Source of the DNA: Monarcha castaneiventris obscurior
Lineage: Eukaryota; Chordata; Aves; Passeriformes; Monarchidae
Reading direction: 5' to 3'
Length of the DNA: 64,000 bases
NCBI GenBank assembly: GCA_026261815.1
Contig: JAMPIT010000484.1
Location: 8,654,501-8,718,500 of the forward strand
Every line of letters begins with the position of its first letter. Positions within the stretch are counted from its first letter, which is position 1. A program made the translations under genes and the position numbers. The notes under the pieces are model-generated. The model was not told the DNA's origin and did no database searches. It saw nothing but the letters and a program-made list of their open reading frames with translations. This document shows positions 40,505 to 55,100 of this stretch, piece after piece.

Positions 40505-41818
40505 GTCCCTCTTTATCTACTTTCTTGCTGTCTTGTTATTCTGTCTTCCAACGTCTTCTTTCCCAATTTAGCACTGCTTGCATTCCAGCAGCTCTGATAA
40601 GGGTAACTGAAGATAATCTTGGCTGGGGACCCCTCTGACAGGATTCTTGTGCCTCACAACAAGTAATTCTCTCTTACATGAGCAGGGAGTCAAATACCAT
40701 AGGACAAAGTCTACTGAGCTCCCAAGGACCAGGACTGATGTTAGTGGAGGAGCAGGGGTAGAGAGCATCCCTTCTGGAAAAGCTGCTAATCTTGATGATC
40801 TCTAAAGACAAGGATCAAATTGCATAGCAAATCTAGAACACACACGCATAATTCAGTCTTGAGATCCATATCACAGCCTTTCCAAAAGCTCTAGATAGTA
40901 AGTACTATTTTGAGTGCCCTAACTCAATTCACTAAAGGGAACTTCAAAACCAGCATTTGAAAAGGTATTGAGTTCCTTGCAATGGTCTGTAATCCACAGC
41001 AAAACCAAGATATATTACCTGAAAAATATACTCCTAAATAATTTCCCACAAGTTAGGAAAATGAGGAGCAGTCCAGGCAAACTGTTTCCTTTTACTCTCT
41101 TCTAGATACAAAAGCAGAAGCACAAACCTTTCCATTTGCATTTTCAGGGTTTTCAAGCTGTAGAAGTTTTGCTATATAACACAGACTTGCTGAAATGCTC
41201 CTAATTCCAGTGGCAAGCAATAATGAATGTATGCAGGAATTTTGACTCAGTTCAGAATAAATATCTCTTCATCTTTTATGATTAATTATGTTAATAACTG
41301 ACTGTCAGCTATATGTCAAATTGTTACATACACCATGAATTGTCTAAAAAGCAGGTAAACACAAGGTCTATGCAATTATACTTGCCAAGAATGCAGCATA
41401 TTTTTCTAATTAAATTTTGAGCCTCAGTTAATTTCATTTCAACATAGAAAACACCTTTTATTGCTCTGAGATTTCAAAGATTTCTACTCTCCTCCTGTGT
41501 ACAGGGCCTGTTTTTGCAAAAAGCAAAATCTGTTCTTAAACACCAGCTGTAGAAATAAGTTCCTTTCAGTAAATGAGCCTAACCTGTTTGTTTGTTTCCT
41601 TCCTAGGACTCCAAGGTACACCTCTTGACCCCAGTCTTGACTGTGTTCTTTGTGTGGAAGTGATCAATGAAAAACATGTTAAGGAGATGGAAGGGACTTG
41701 TCTTTCTCAACCTGAAACACTTGTTGGGGGATTTCTGCAAAATTCATTTTGGATTGATCCAGAGCATTTCATTTGACCAAAAGAAAATAATCCTGGGTTC
41801 ACTATATGGATTATTTAA

Positions 41819-41839
41819 TTTTTTTTGTTGTTGTTGTTT
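41819..41839. repeat. (TTG)n short microsatellite
   Basis: A poly-T leads into four GTT units. It is an ordinary short microsatellite. Confidence 0.8.
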
Positions 41840-43278
41840 AACCTTGAAGGTCAGGTCACACGTTTTCATGAGAAATGCTTCTTTGTAACAACAGGTTGAA
41901 AAGATTTTCTTGATGCAGTGTGGCTGTGCAATGCCAAAGTGAAATGTTTCATTTGATTACTGTGGGGAAGAGTACATGGGGATGCTGCGCTGGGGTGAGG
42001 CTCCTGCCACATCACAGGTCTGAGGCCCCATCATGGGCTTGACAGAGCCTGCAGGAGGAGAGAGTGCTTCAGCCACCTGTGAAAGTGAGTTTTGACATAG
42101 TCTAAGTCTGTGTTACTGTTTTGTTATGAGTTACTGAGAGAAGGCAATCTAAATTCATAAATAGTGTACATCACACCACCAAAACCTTCATTTCTTAGCA
42201 TATACACTCTTCACCAAAATACCACCAGTTCCTTCCAGACCCTCTGCACACGAGAACCAGACACACCTGAAACAAGTTTTCACTCTGTAGTTTTGCATGC
42301 CGGTGAACACCCACTCCTCCCCGGCCACTCTGCTCATCATCATTTTCCTGGGACACTTCCCTGCTAGACCTTGGGGTGTGCTCCCAGAGGACTTGGGCAA
42401 CCACAGCTGGCAGCTGCCTGAGCTTACCCACATGCTTCCATCCACAAAACATTTCACAAGCTACAACAATTGGACGTACTTCATATACACAGTCCCAAAA
42501 TTTTATATCCTTCGCTGTGCACCACCACAGTTACAAATCCCAGGAGACACAGCAGTAGCTCTCACTGACATGCCACATTGCAGCCAATTCACGTAGCATA
42601 TTAATAATGTGGGAAAATTCAAGTATTATGGGGAAAACCAACCCTTCCTCCAGCCAAAACACTGCCCTAATTCTTCAGTAGAAAGCCGCGTTCTGTGGCA
42701 ATGAGATAAGTTTAAATGTCTGTTTCCACTCATTTATACCTGGAACTGTTGTGAATCAAGGAGATAGAGCCCACTTATTCCCCCATGTGTCCAAGTATTT
42801 TTAATAAGTAATTCCAGCCAAGAAAAGGATCTGGTTTTGCATGTTTACATTTTTGCTACTCTCAGCTCTGACCACTCTTTGAAATGTGATTTATAAGTGA
42901 CAGCTCTGCAGAAACTGCTTTTAAGAGACTGTACTAATAAATTATGAAAAAACAGATTTAAAATCTAATCTCCTCATGTGCAGTGATGTGTATTGAAGAA
43001 ATTGTTAACATCAGAAACCACTGTAAATTTGGCATATGCCTAAAAAACTATAGTCTTATAAGTTGTGGTTTTTCGTCAGTCCTGCTACTTAGATAAACTG
43101 GGAGCAGCCTTATTGTAAGAAAATACAATTTTCCTAGCATGCTCTTCATTAGTTCTAAGCAACAGCCCACCCCCCAAAAAAAAAGTTAATGGTAGATTTT
43201 TCTGACTAGTGTCTATTTTTTAGTCATTAGTTAGCAAAATGTTTACTCCTATAAAAATACCTGTTTCCTAGGAATTGT

Positions 43279-43635
43279 TAATTATACTTTATTGAGGAGC
43301 AATCGGTTATTTAGTTGAATTACCCACCCCTTTAGAAAATTAAAAAGCTGAGATATTCATTTTTGCTGTGAATATCTATCCAGTAATTACCATATTTACT
43401 TTTCATTTATGGGGAAATAATCTGTTTTAATTAAGCCTAACTGAAGAACTTTTATCAGATGTAATTATCCCTTTCGATAAATATGTCTCTACTAATTACA
43501 GTTAACCATGGGATTTATAGCTCTTAAGTCATTTGGTGGGAAACATAATAAATCTTTAGTAATACATGGTAAATTACTATGAATTAATTCAGATCATTAA
43601 CATAAAAAACAAATTAGGAAAATTTCACTTAATTA
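43279..43635. promoter_or_regulatory. Cluster of six TAATTA homeodomain cores
   Basis: Exact TAATTA occurs at 43279, 43384, 43428, 43462, 43493 and 43630, about six in 357 bp where roughly half of one is expected from base composition. TAATTA is the palindromic core bound by many homeodomain proteins. The block is not a simple repeat, and the flanks include GTTAACC and TTTATAGC motifs. A developmental enhancer is an inference; an AT-rich chance cluster is the alternative. Confidence 0.3.
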
Positions 43636-46600
43636 GTTTTGGTGGTTAACTCAAAATCCCTTGTAAAGCTTCATAGTAATCAAAATTTTACCAGATTTTT
43701 TAGAAAGAAATTTTTCGTAACAAATCTGTTTGAATATTTACACAAAAAATTAGATCATTGCTGAAACCCAGGATGCACATATTCCTTTTAGATCATAGAG
43801 CCTTTAGGAATTGATGCTGTGTAACCTGTTAAATGCAGTTAATTGTGCCTCACCAGTTTTCAGGTCTGTACCATTGAACAGTGAAGAACTTGCATGGTGG
43901 TAGAGTGAGATTTTAGAAGGAAGGTACTTTCTTTCTCCTTCCCTTTGCTTATTTTTGCGAGTCCTCCAAAGTCAGGTACAGGGAAAGGTAAAAACTTAGC
44001 ACAGGAAAAAGGGATTCCACAGGGAAAACAAAGAAGCTTGACCAGGCAAGGGTATGTGGCCAGCTGGGATTAACCCACTGCCTGCTTCCCCCCTGCATCA
44101 GGAGCGATGCACTGGGGGAACAGAACTGAACTAAAAACCTAAAAGGACAATACTGCAGCCTCTTATCGTAGCACACCCTAAAGTGCACTGTCAAACCCGC
44201 AAGTGCCAGTGTCTCCTTGCAAATGACTCATTCCCTGTTCCATGCCCAGACAGCACAAAAACTGTGGGGCAGGGAACTGATACCAGGCATGTGAGGTAGT
44301 GGCTCTCAGAAATCCCGTTGCCATCTTCTTGAACTGAGCTGTCAGTGTATCCACCAAAGACTTTCCTGCGTGGATCCTGTTACACGAGCATTGTTCTCCT
44401 CTGCATAGACTGGCGAGAAAAATGCTACAGGATGTTGGTGTGCTGGCACACATACAGTTTACAGCTCCTGCTGACAAACACACCACCCCAGCAGTGTTTC
44501 CACCTCCTGCTAGTTGGAGATAAGTCTTGAGCTTAGTTCAGACAAGTTAAAACCCATCTCCATAGTTATACTGAAACCACTCTTCAGATAACATGTTAAA
44601 AGTGAGGAATACAGATGAACACAGATGAGCTTCTTAGACATGAACTTTTGGAGCTTAATCTTCTAAACTACAAAATAAACTGAGACAAGCAAAGAGCTTC
44701 CCTGTAGGAAAAATATCCTTCACAGAGAACAAAGCAATCACCGAAACTTATTATTAAAAGAGTATTTTAAGTCCTTTTTTTCCAAAGCATTATTGGATCT
44801 TTCTGGTGGGAATGCCCCCTTTATTCCATGCTGTCCTACTTTGTTGGGGTGATCTGAAAGGGACAGGGGGTATTTGGCTCAGGCTGGCTGATTTTCTATT
44901 CTAAGTTGCAGCCTGTATAGGTGAAGGACATAGGAAACAGACAAATTTCCGGCTTCAGGTCCGAGGCAATTCACTGCATATAAAAATGAGAAAACCTGTT
45001 TGGGGGGGTCTTGACTCAATTTTTTGGTACCAGTTCTGGTCTTAGAATTCTCACTACTCCCTCCCTGCACAGCACCAGTCTTTTGGCTCCCTGTAAGCAC
45101 TTTTTCCTCTGGCCTCCATAGGCAGTTCTACCCATAGTGATCCAAGGTCCATACAATACCTCCTAGCCAACAAATGTCACCATCTCTCGCTCCTTGCTTC
45201 AGTCCCAGGAGGGGGGCAGGCAGGCAGAAGGGGCAGAAATCACAAGGCTTTCACAGGAGCTCTCAGGAACAGAGGACAGCAAGAGGAAGAAGAAAGAAAA
45301 TCAAAGTCATGACTCCAAACAGGCCTTTGTTTCACCCAGGAGCCATGGCAGGACTCAGCAGCACTTCTCCACACCAGACTGGAGGCTGAAGAAACAGGTC
45401 AGCTGATACCCAATACTGTTTAAACTGTCCCAAGACAGAAGAGTGCACGACAGACCCCTTAGGGAGGCAGAGCAGATCCTCCCTTCCCTGGAAGCTTTGA
45501 GTTTCAGGGCTCAAATTCTTTGGAAAAAATTCCCTCCATGTTTCATAATACCATGGACTAGGGCAACACGAAGCATGCATCATGCACAGAGTTGGAGCTG
45601 TCCATCTGCAAATGAATGAATTTCACCCTTAACTGAAGCTTTTGATACATCAGAAATTGTCCATCTTCATGCTTTATTTTCTAAAGATGGATGGTGCAGA
45701 TGTTTTATTCGATTTAGTGCTGGGAAACTCAAAATCTTGTTTGTATCTCCAAACTGCCATGTTAACTTTCCTCCCATTTTTACTTAACTCATTTTTTACC
45801 TCAGCCACAATAATGGTTATGTAATAATATTAGAAAACGTTTGCTAACCACTAACTCCAAAAATAATGGTTGTGCTAAATCAGAGCTAATTATTGTGTCA
45901 CAAACTCCAGTCCTAGCACAGGATGATGACTGAATGAAAATAATGTAATGTCGCTTCACCAAGAATTACGTATACAATTTTAAGAGGTATTTTAAATACT
46001 TTTCTTATTAGCTGTCAGCAGAAACTATGGGATGGGATTCTTTAGAGAGCATTGCTCTTTAATAGGTACAGGCAAGTGAGTCATAACCAGCCTTACAGTG
46101 GCTGCAGAAAACAGATTTAATGATAATATAACGAAGAGCTGAACTTTTTAACGTCTAATAGTGAATTATGTTCTAAAGCCTTTATATTTCACTGCACATA
46201 AGCAAGGTTGTCAGGAGCAAAAGATCAGGATAACATAATTCTTATGGCTTGTTCTCACGCACCCCTCATTTACTCCTGAAGAAGCCTGACTCATCCTGAA
46301 AGTAAGAAGCATGGGGTGGTGAAATTTAGATGTGAATGGAGTTGCTCTATAAGGCATATCAAGTTTTTAAAAGCATAACTTCCAGCTGAAACCGTGGGAG
46401 TGGGATTTGTTTTCTCAGAGAGACACTGAGTCATTCACATCCATTTCCAGTGCCTGTGAGCAAAGGAAGGTCAGGCCACAGGCCGTGCCTATGTACCTGC
46501 ATCCCAGCTCACAGCAGGGGCAGGAGGAAAATGCAGATGGCAAAGCCTCCTGAGGCTCAGGATTTTTACCTTTTCAAATCTCTCTAATTCACTTAATGGC

Positions 46601-49118
46601 AGGAAGCATCAGTTCCTCGGTGCCTCAGGGGTTACAAAGCGGGCCATCAAAACAGTAACGTCTGCCATTGTAACCAACACATGACAGCATTTTATGGATT
46701 CCACACATTTTTAACACTCCAATGTCTTTGCAATGTAGAGCTGATACATTAGATCTCCACACAGAGCGGAAGACTACATGACACCTTTGGTAGTCTCCAT
46801 AACCAGAGCCCTAAACCCGAATTTTACAACTGTGTAGGCAAAGACACTTGAAACATGTCCATGGAATGCTGCAGAATCAAAGTATTACCACTGGGTTTTG
46901 TTTTTAATTTTTTCTTGATTTTCACATTTTTGAAACATCTACAAACATACATAAGATCAGATACCTCTCTACTGCCAGGGAGAAGATGAAAAAAATCAGG
47001 CCTAAAAGATATTTCATCACCTAGGGCTTCAGAAGAGCAGTGGAATGGTGATTCCATCACCACACAATGCAGTATCTTAGCAAAGCCCCACCCAGCTTTC
47101 TCCCAGTACTTCCTGTGCAACATGGGATGAGGAGCAACACTACAAAAAAAACCCTCACAAAATTAACTTATTTCACATTGGGCTGAGCTTTTTATGTTAA
47201 CTTTGACAGATGCGAGCCCCATTCCCCTTCTATTCCTTTCTTGATATTCCATCTTTGATCTCCATAGACAAGAGCTCCTACTCTGCCTTAGGATTCCCAG
47301 AAAGCACTGAGATAATTTTAGTCTTTAGCCCTTCACCTCAAAGGGTTACAAAAGAACCCCAAGAGTACATGGCCACAAATTGCCCTTCTGATGCTTTTAT
47401 CATGGTATGCTTGGACACATGCATTCCACATTCCAGATGTCTGGGCATCATTTCAGTATCACCAGCAAGTGTGGCAGGAAGAGGCTTCAAACTCTAAGGA
47501 ACAAGCTCCAATTTAGCTGCAATCAAAAAGCTAAGTAAGACCGAGGTGTAAATACATCAAATACCTGGTACGATGTTCAAAGACATGTAGGCTGCTGATG
47601 TATAACTTTCACTGCTGAGCTTTGACAGATGAACTGCATTTCTCTAACATTGCATAAACCTCAGATCCTTCGATTAGACCCCGCAAGAGAGACTTTCTAA
47701 CACCTGCTGAAGGAGAAGGCTTCAGTAAAGTGCCTGACCTCTTGTATTATGATGATTTAGGGGGACAGCAAGTCCTCCACAAGAACATCCACAGGACAAT
47801 TAATGGAACAGTATTCCCTTACTAAACAGACAATGGAAAAAAGAAAGAGAAAGGCTTTTGTCTAGGATTCTTTATTATTACCACTACCACCTGGGTGTTC
47901 TCTCTGCTCGATCTCTGTGATCTCTCAGGTTTGGTGAAACACTAACATTGGACATAAAATTAGTTAGCCTCGATGATCCTAGGAACCCTCAACATTTCCT
48001 CAGCAGTGAAATCTTGACAGGTGGCTGCTCTCTCATCCCCTGGCTATTTTCTCTGTGACAGTAAATACATCCAGCCCTACTGCTGTATCACCCCTTCAAG
48101 TGCTGCTGCTACAAACCTTCCATTATAATTTTATAATGCCATAGATGCTGGTTGTTATATTAGGTAATCACGAGATGGTTGGAGAACTACGCAAGGAAAG
48201 TGAAGCTTCAGGCTGTCACGGTAGCTGACAAACCTGTCATTAATTACTGAGAAAAAAAACTTCTTGCCTTTTAAATAATCTATACAGCTGGATCTACAGT
48301 AGCAAAAGATTAAACCTATTTAAAATGGAATCCTTAAATTCCAAGGGAAAGGCTGACCTCCGGACTCAGCCAGCGCAAGCAGAGCACAGGTAAGGACCAC
48401 AACTAATGACGATCCTGCCCCCAGGCTGGCACACAGCACTTCCAACTCTCTCTCTGGGCTGGGATTCCCTTTATGAAATAATTTCAGACAAAGACCTTCT
48501 AAGCTCAAGCTTGCACATTGGATGCCTTGCTTAAGCATTTTATCCCTAAGACCAGCACATCTTTGGAAGGGTTTCTTTGTTTTGGTCTTTGTGGTTTAGT
48601 GAAGGATAATGTAATCTTTCAACAAGGTTACTGCCCTCCTAGGTTTCAATTTTATTGGGCTGTGCTGTAGTTCAATTCCAATATACACTCAAAAAATTCT
48701 TTGAGTGAATTCAAGCAATACAAATAATATAGGCCACTAGTATGCAAAGCAGTGTGCTAATGCACTCCAAACTCATTTGCATTCTTCTTTCACAGGAAGC
48801 AGCTTTTATAATACTGTATTTTAAAATGAAGTAAAAAGTGGCAAAATATTAATACCATCATTATGCTTCCTTATAGCAGTCCTTGCTGTATCTCCTGTTA
48901 TGTCTGAAAAAAAATCAGTACTGCCCCAGTTTTCTAAACTCCAAAGCTTACTGAGAGGACTCTTTTTTCCAGTCTGGTGATTCAAGTATTAGGCAACAAC
49001 AAGTCCTCAGAAGAAGTGCTTTCAAAACTCTTGGACAATTTGGCTTTCCAGAGTAATTCTAGGTTTCTAAAGATTTGTCCTTTTAGCACAATATAGAAAA
49101 AACCTGCATATACATTTT

Positions 49119-49160
49119 TAATATATATGTATATATACACACACATATACATATATACAA
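49119..49160. repeat. (TA)/(CA) compound microsatellite
   Basis: ATATATATGTATATATACACACACATATACATATATAC-type sequence, a compound dinucleotide repeat. It is probably variable in length between individuals. Confidence 0.9.
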
Positions 49161-52100
49161 ACAATGTATATCCCACAACTATAACAGGACATAAGAGTGC
49201 CAATCCTCAGCCTACGCTGTCCATCCAATGCATATCCCGATTAGCAAAAGTAACTTCCTACTGTGCTGGGGCTTTAGGATTTTTTTATTTATTCATTTTA
49301 ACAGTACTTCAAAGGATTCTATTCTATTATCTTTGGCTAGATGGCAAGAGACCCTTGCTTCATTAGAGATTGAGGCCTTTTAGTATATATTCAATACCTT
49401 ATTTTCAAATAAAAATTGTTTCACCACTGCCTCCATTTGTCTGCAGGCTCTAGTCAATACCTCTGTTGCTTTATCTCTCTGCACAGAGGGACCACAACAA
49501 GAGGCATACATTTCTCTCTACTGTTACAGTTGTTTTCCTTAAAACTACCTGCGAGATAAACATTATTATTACTTTTCAGCCTTAAAGTTATCTGAAAAAT
49601 GTTATTTGACATTAGAATCCACTCATTATTGTGAGTGCTCCCTAAACCACATTGGTTAAGCTAGAATAACTTCCACAAGGTTAAATTAGCCTTTCATGTT
49701 TAATTATGCCCTGTGATGGGATATATTAGCTCCAATCCTCACAGTCACAAGGGACATGTAGTTTCAAGTGACCTTTATATTTGGACAGTAATCCAAATAA
49801 AAAGACACATGAAAGCAGGACCAAGGCCTAGACATGTAGGATTTTGTACCAGTTCCCAAGGTCAGTTTAAAGATTTGAGGACTCTTGGCACTGTTCTGGC
49901 TGGGAGCTCCTGGAAAATTGATGTGTTTCAAAACTGAGAGCAGGAAATAATAAATAATCTCTCTGACCACAAATTAACTTTTTACCACGTTTTTATCCTG
50001 ACATATTCAGATGCTGTCCCCAGCTCCCCGTGCTAGGAATTTACATACAATATTGGAGAACATCCAGAAGCACTTTGGAAGGAGCTAATGGTATTACCTG
50101 AACGATAAACTGGCATTACCTAATTGTTATACAACAATCAAAGAGAATTTTGAAGCTCTGCTGGTTTATTATTTCACAGGTGATGCTCTTCCCATCCATT
50201 TATTCTTCTCTTTTATCTAGCCTAATTCTGATATAATTTGATTGGTAATTTTGCTAAACAATTAAATTTCCATTTAAAACCCATTCAATAAAAGTTAATA
50301 AAATTGTGTCAACTAATAAGTAAGGAAATGTTAACTTGGTACAAAATAAACCTTAATTAACGCAGATCTTGGAAGAAAAGACAATTGCTTTGCTGACTGG
50401 GCAAAGTTGTTCAGACTGAAAAGTCCATGGAGCCAAGGGGGAGAGCTATATGGAACTGAGTTTAAGTCATTGCTGTGAACAAGTCTTCATTGAAAATTCA
50501 AATATATTAAAACAAAACTAAAAGTATGTGGATTTTAATGTTACTGGTTTTCTCACATGGCAACTGTTCCTCACTGCATTCCTCGTAAGACCACATTTCA
50601 GTTTTGCAAATATGCATGAGCAGGATGAAAGGGATGTGCCAGGAATACTCAGCCAAAAATCAAGACATCCTTTGTTCTTATGCTCCACATCACCAGCCTG
50701 AACTGGCTGAACTTTGCACAACACTTGAAGATGCTTTTTTCTAGCAGGCTGTAGACTCTGAGGACATGTTAGGCAGAGGAGGAAAGTATCACTGCCAGAT
50801 GACCTTCAGGAAATTACTTGTGGCTTCAGCCATGAACTGAAGCCTGAAGTACTTTTTTCTAGTTGTTTAGATCTCTAGAGAGACATCTGGAAAACTGGGA
50901 GTTTTGCTGCTGGCTTCCTTAAGGTGAGGATATTGCCCTTCAGTCAGAAGTCATTCTGAGCCCCCAGTGAACCCCAAAGACAGCATTTGTTCAAGCAGAT
51001 GAGCAACTTCCTCGTCTTCACATGTTGCTTCATGCTGACTTGGCCCTTCAGTAAATTCCCTGCAGGGTCGCACATCAACTCAGCAAAAAACATATTTATT
51101 GGGTGTCATTCTTTAAGGTAATCTCTATCTCATCCACGAGATACTTTTCGCCCTAGTAATATGTTTTGATACTCTTTAGCACAATGTGGGGTTATAGTCA
51201 GCTCCTCGTTCCTTTCTACATTTAGGTTCAGCTGTCGTATAAAGTAACAAGAAGAGGGTTTTTCAGTTCTGACTCCCCAGTTATGCACAGAGGGCACAGT
51301 AGCATCGCTCTCACTGGTCACTCTCTCCCGCAGCCAGCAGTCACTATATTTGCACATCCTCTACTAACTCTCCTCTCTGCACCACACTTTTTCTCACACA
51401 CAGCTGAGGGTCCCTTCCCCACTCTACAGTTCAAAACCCCTCTCGCATAGGATGGCCACGTGGCTAAGAAAATCAGAGGTGCCTTGCCACCATAGAAGGC
51501 TGCTACCTGCCCTGCAAAGACAGAGTCCAAAAAAAAAAATCACAGGACAGGAAACAGACTATGCCTGAGTAACCCCACTCTGTCATGTCGACTTACATCA
51601 AGGGACACCTTCCCTTAGGCAACCCTCGAGGTCACTTTCTGCTGTCTCCAGCTCAGGAATGGAAATGCAAAATGACAAACCCTTACTCGGTGGTGTCTTC
51701 CCCTTAATATTACTATTTCCCATACCGTCATTTCTGCCACGGACTCCATAGAAATGACAAAATTCACAAAGTTCTCTATTTTCTCCAGCTCCAGCTAAAT
51801 GGCAGTTCTTCTGGCAGCTACTCAGGAGATACAAAGCAAGACAATCCTGTAGGATAGGAAAGATGCTGAAAAATCTATGAAGTTGCCCTGGTTGTCACAA
51901 ATGGAGGCTCTAGACCACTGCAGTTTACAAGAGCTGGCTAAGGATCAAAGCATTATGAATACTTAGGGCTAAGGAACTAAAACTAACAGAACATTCAAAC
52001 CAGGCAAGAATAAAGTACCAGAAAGGAAAGAAGATGCAATTATGTTCTATAATCTCTTAAAGTACTTTAAGCGCCCACATCTCAGTGTATGACTTTTATT

Positions 52101-55100
52101 ATTAATGACTTAAATGCCGAAGTAACAAAGCACTGTGCTACCATTTGCAGTTCATAATTATGCCCCATTTGCCTGCCACCACTGATTCACCAATACTAAT
52201 TTTGTTTATCATATACTGTGTTGAGAACTGTACAATAAATCTTGTGATATAAAGTAAAAACTACAGTCGTGTCTGTGTGCTTTCTCTAATTTCACCCAGA
52301 ACAGAGTAGATCTTTTTCATATTCTCTGTACAGTGTTTTAAGAACTAACAGAAATAAACAGGTTTGTATGGCATAAAATTTGAATTTTAAAAGAATTTTT
52401 TGTCGATAGGTAAGTACTAAGAGCATCTCACTGAAAACTTATCAGCTGGAAATCAAATGTCTAGAAGGTATAAAATGTAATACCAGTGAACTCAGAACAC
52501 AATGTAATTTGGCTTTACTTCAATACATGCTGCCATGAAAATATTTTACTGGTCAGTGCCTTTCTCCATTTGACACAGATATGTCATTTAACGTTATGTT
52601 GGTACAGTCGAAGATCAGTTTTACCATTTGTTCACTTAGCCCTTTAACCAGATTAGTCAGTGCTGCATATCTGAATAATTGGGATAAATTTTATAATAAT
52701 TTTCACAACAGCCCACCATATTAGTACATTACAAACCTTAGTAGCTAAAATTAATATTCCAAGTTGCTTTTATATCCTGCAAAAAGTTCCTGTGTTTCTA
52801 GTCTGCAACTAGAGTGTGCATAATTTGTATTATTCAAAGTTCCTACAGCAACCCCGTGAATATTACAGTATCATCCTAAAATCAACTTTCATGTGCATTT
52901 TGCTGCAAGACAGATGAGAAACAGACACAAACATGGTCAAATCCAGACATAGAGTCTTCTCCTGAATATGTTTTGGAGATAGTCAAAATGTTATCTATCT
53001 GGGGAGTAAAACAATATAATAAAAAATTGTTTCACAAAGCACTTGGCTTACAGAAACCTTTAATGAATACTCTCAGTAGAGAATTAAAATTCAGTGCTTA
53101 TTCATTGCAAGACATTGCCATTTCTTACTGACTTTTCTTTAGTTTTTCCATAAAAAGGACAAAAAAATAAATTCAGAATTTTTGAGCCAAAACACCCATT
53201 GCTGCAGATGTTATGGATATAGTAATATCTGCTGCAGTTCTATCTATTGCAATTTATTTTAATCTGACCAGGCTTATTTTTTATCTCTGGAGGACAATAA
53301 TGATCCTGAGCATTACTGTGGTTGCAAAACTTTCCCCATCATTACCCAAATATTACCGAAATATAAAAGAATCTGCACAGAAGGATCATGCTGAGCTAGT
53401 GGGCAAACCAGTTACAGGAGGTAACAACTCTCTTAACATCTTTGTTTTCACTTTCCTTACAATCCTATTTGTACAATTGCCTGTATAAAGCAGGACAACG
53501 TGGACAAGTAGGATTTAATGGCACAGTGAAAGCCCAGCAGTGGAAGGTGGCTGACACTTCACCTGCAGTTTATTTCCTCTAGTTCAAACCCAGGAAAGCA
53601 GTGCAGAAGCGTTCAGCTCTGGCTTTGTTCACAGTATTATCGTAAGCACATGCTTAACATTAATCATGTCGTTGCTCTCATCCTGGATTTTATTGTCACC
53701 TGGGTGCAGATGCTTTCCAGGGTAATGTCTAAGTGTCCGTTGTTAAGATTCATAGGCACAAAATTAATGGAACAACTCAAGGCCCCTTTCTTAGTAATGT
53801 CAATGGGGGTCGCCTGAGACATCTGCACATAATGGGCAAGAAAATGCCCAGACTTCTGGCAGCCACACAGCCTGATCCTACCAAATGCACCTACACAGAC
53901 AAGTTAATCCTCATGCAGGCAGTTCCTTCCCAATGAAGCAGCAGCAAGGGGAATAATGACAGTTCTGTCCTACATTTACTGCTGGAATAGGAAGACAAAT
54001 CAAAAGCTTCACATCACACTCCAAAATAAAGATCAAACAAGACCATATTACTTGGTCCAAACAGTATCTCTTCTTGTAAATGTGTCTTCTTCTAGGGTTC
54101 TGGGTATATTTTGTCCTTTACAAAATAAGAAACATACAGCAAAATAAGGGTTTATCTCCTACCCAAAAGAAATTATGGCAATCAGCTTTTTGATAAAGGT
54201 GTATAATTTCCACAGCCTTTCACAAAAGAAGGTAAAAAAAACCTGGTTATATAAATGATCTAGCTGATGCCGAAAGTCCAGCCTTAACCATGTTCTATCT
54301 CTCAAGAGGGAGCACCATTTATCTATCCTTACTTAAGATGCAGTGTTTGATCCATGTTTCAAAGAGGCACAACAGCATATTTAGGTTGTATCTCACAGGC
54401 GACACAATGCTCAACACAAAGAGTACTTTGCCCTGAAATCTCTGCCATTGCTGCTTGCTATTCTTGACAAGATACCAGAGGTGTGTTCTGTGCTGGAGAA
54501 AACGTAGAATATTATATAGTTTTTGTATCAAAATATACAAACCTAAATAAGGACTATTTGGAAGCTGACCACATCCTGCAATGATTTCCAGCCACACCAG
54601 GCCTGCCATGTAATGTGTTCTAGCTGGAATCTGCTTCTTTATATGCCCAGATATTTCAGCTACATAATAACATTCGTACTCTTAGGGGAGGCAAAAATGT
54701 ATTTTCAGTAATCCATTACATAATTTTCTATTATTAAATGGGAAATTAGGGAGAAAGATAAAAGTCTTTATCCTTTAAAACCAAGATGGGCCTTGACTGC
54801 ATACCTCGGTATTTTACTTTTGGCACAATATTACAGTAAGCACAGAGTTCCCGCTAATGAAACACATGCCATTACACAACCATGCTGCTCTCTTGCAACA
54901 AATGTAATGAATCCAGATTTGTACTTAAGCATTTTACCATAAACTCCAAAGTCCTATCATATAAGAATTCATATAGGTTCTTAAAGAATGGAGAAAGAAA
55001 AATCTGGTTTGGACAAAAGAGAATTTCAGATTTCTTCTGTAAAAACCTGGAAAAATTAAACTCTGCAGTGCCGCAGTTCCTGCTACATGGACTGCTGAAC

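Noticed and set aside
45174..45406. Lys/Arg/Gln-rich plus-strand frames
   Set aside because: Purine-rich AAGAGGAAGAAG sequence gives such translations in any frame. No homologue recognised.
53213..53488. Hydrophobic plus-strand frame resembling a two-pass membrane protein
   Set aside because: T-rich DNA gives Phe/Leu/Ile-rich translations. No conserved charged or start context and no splice sites.
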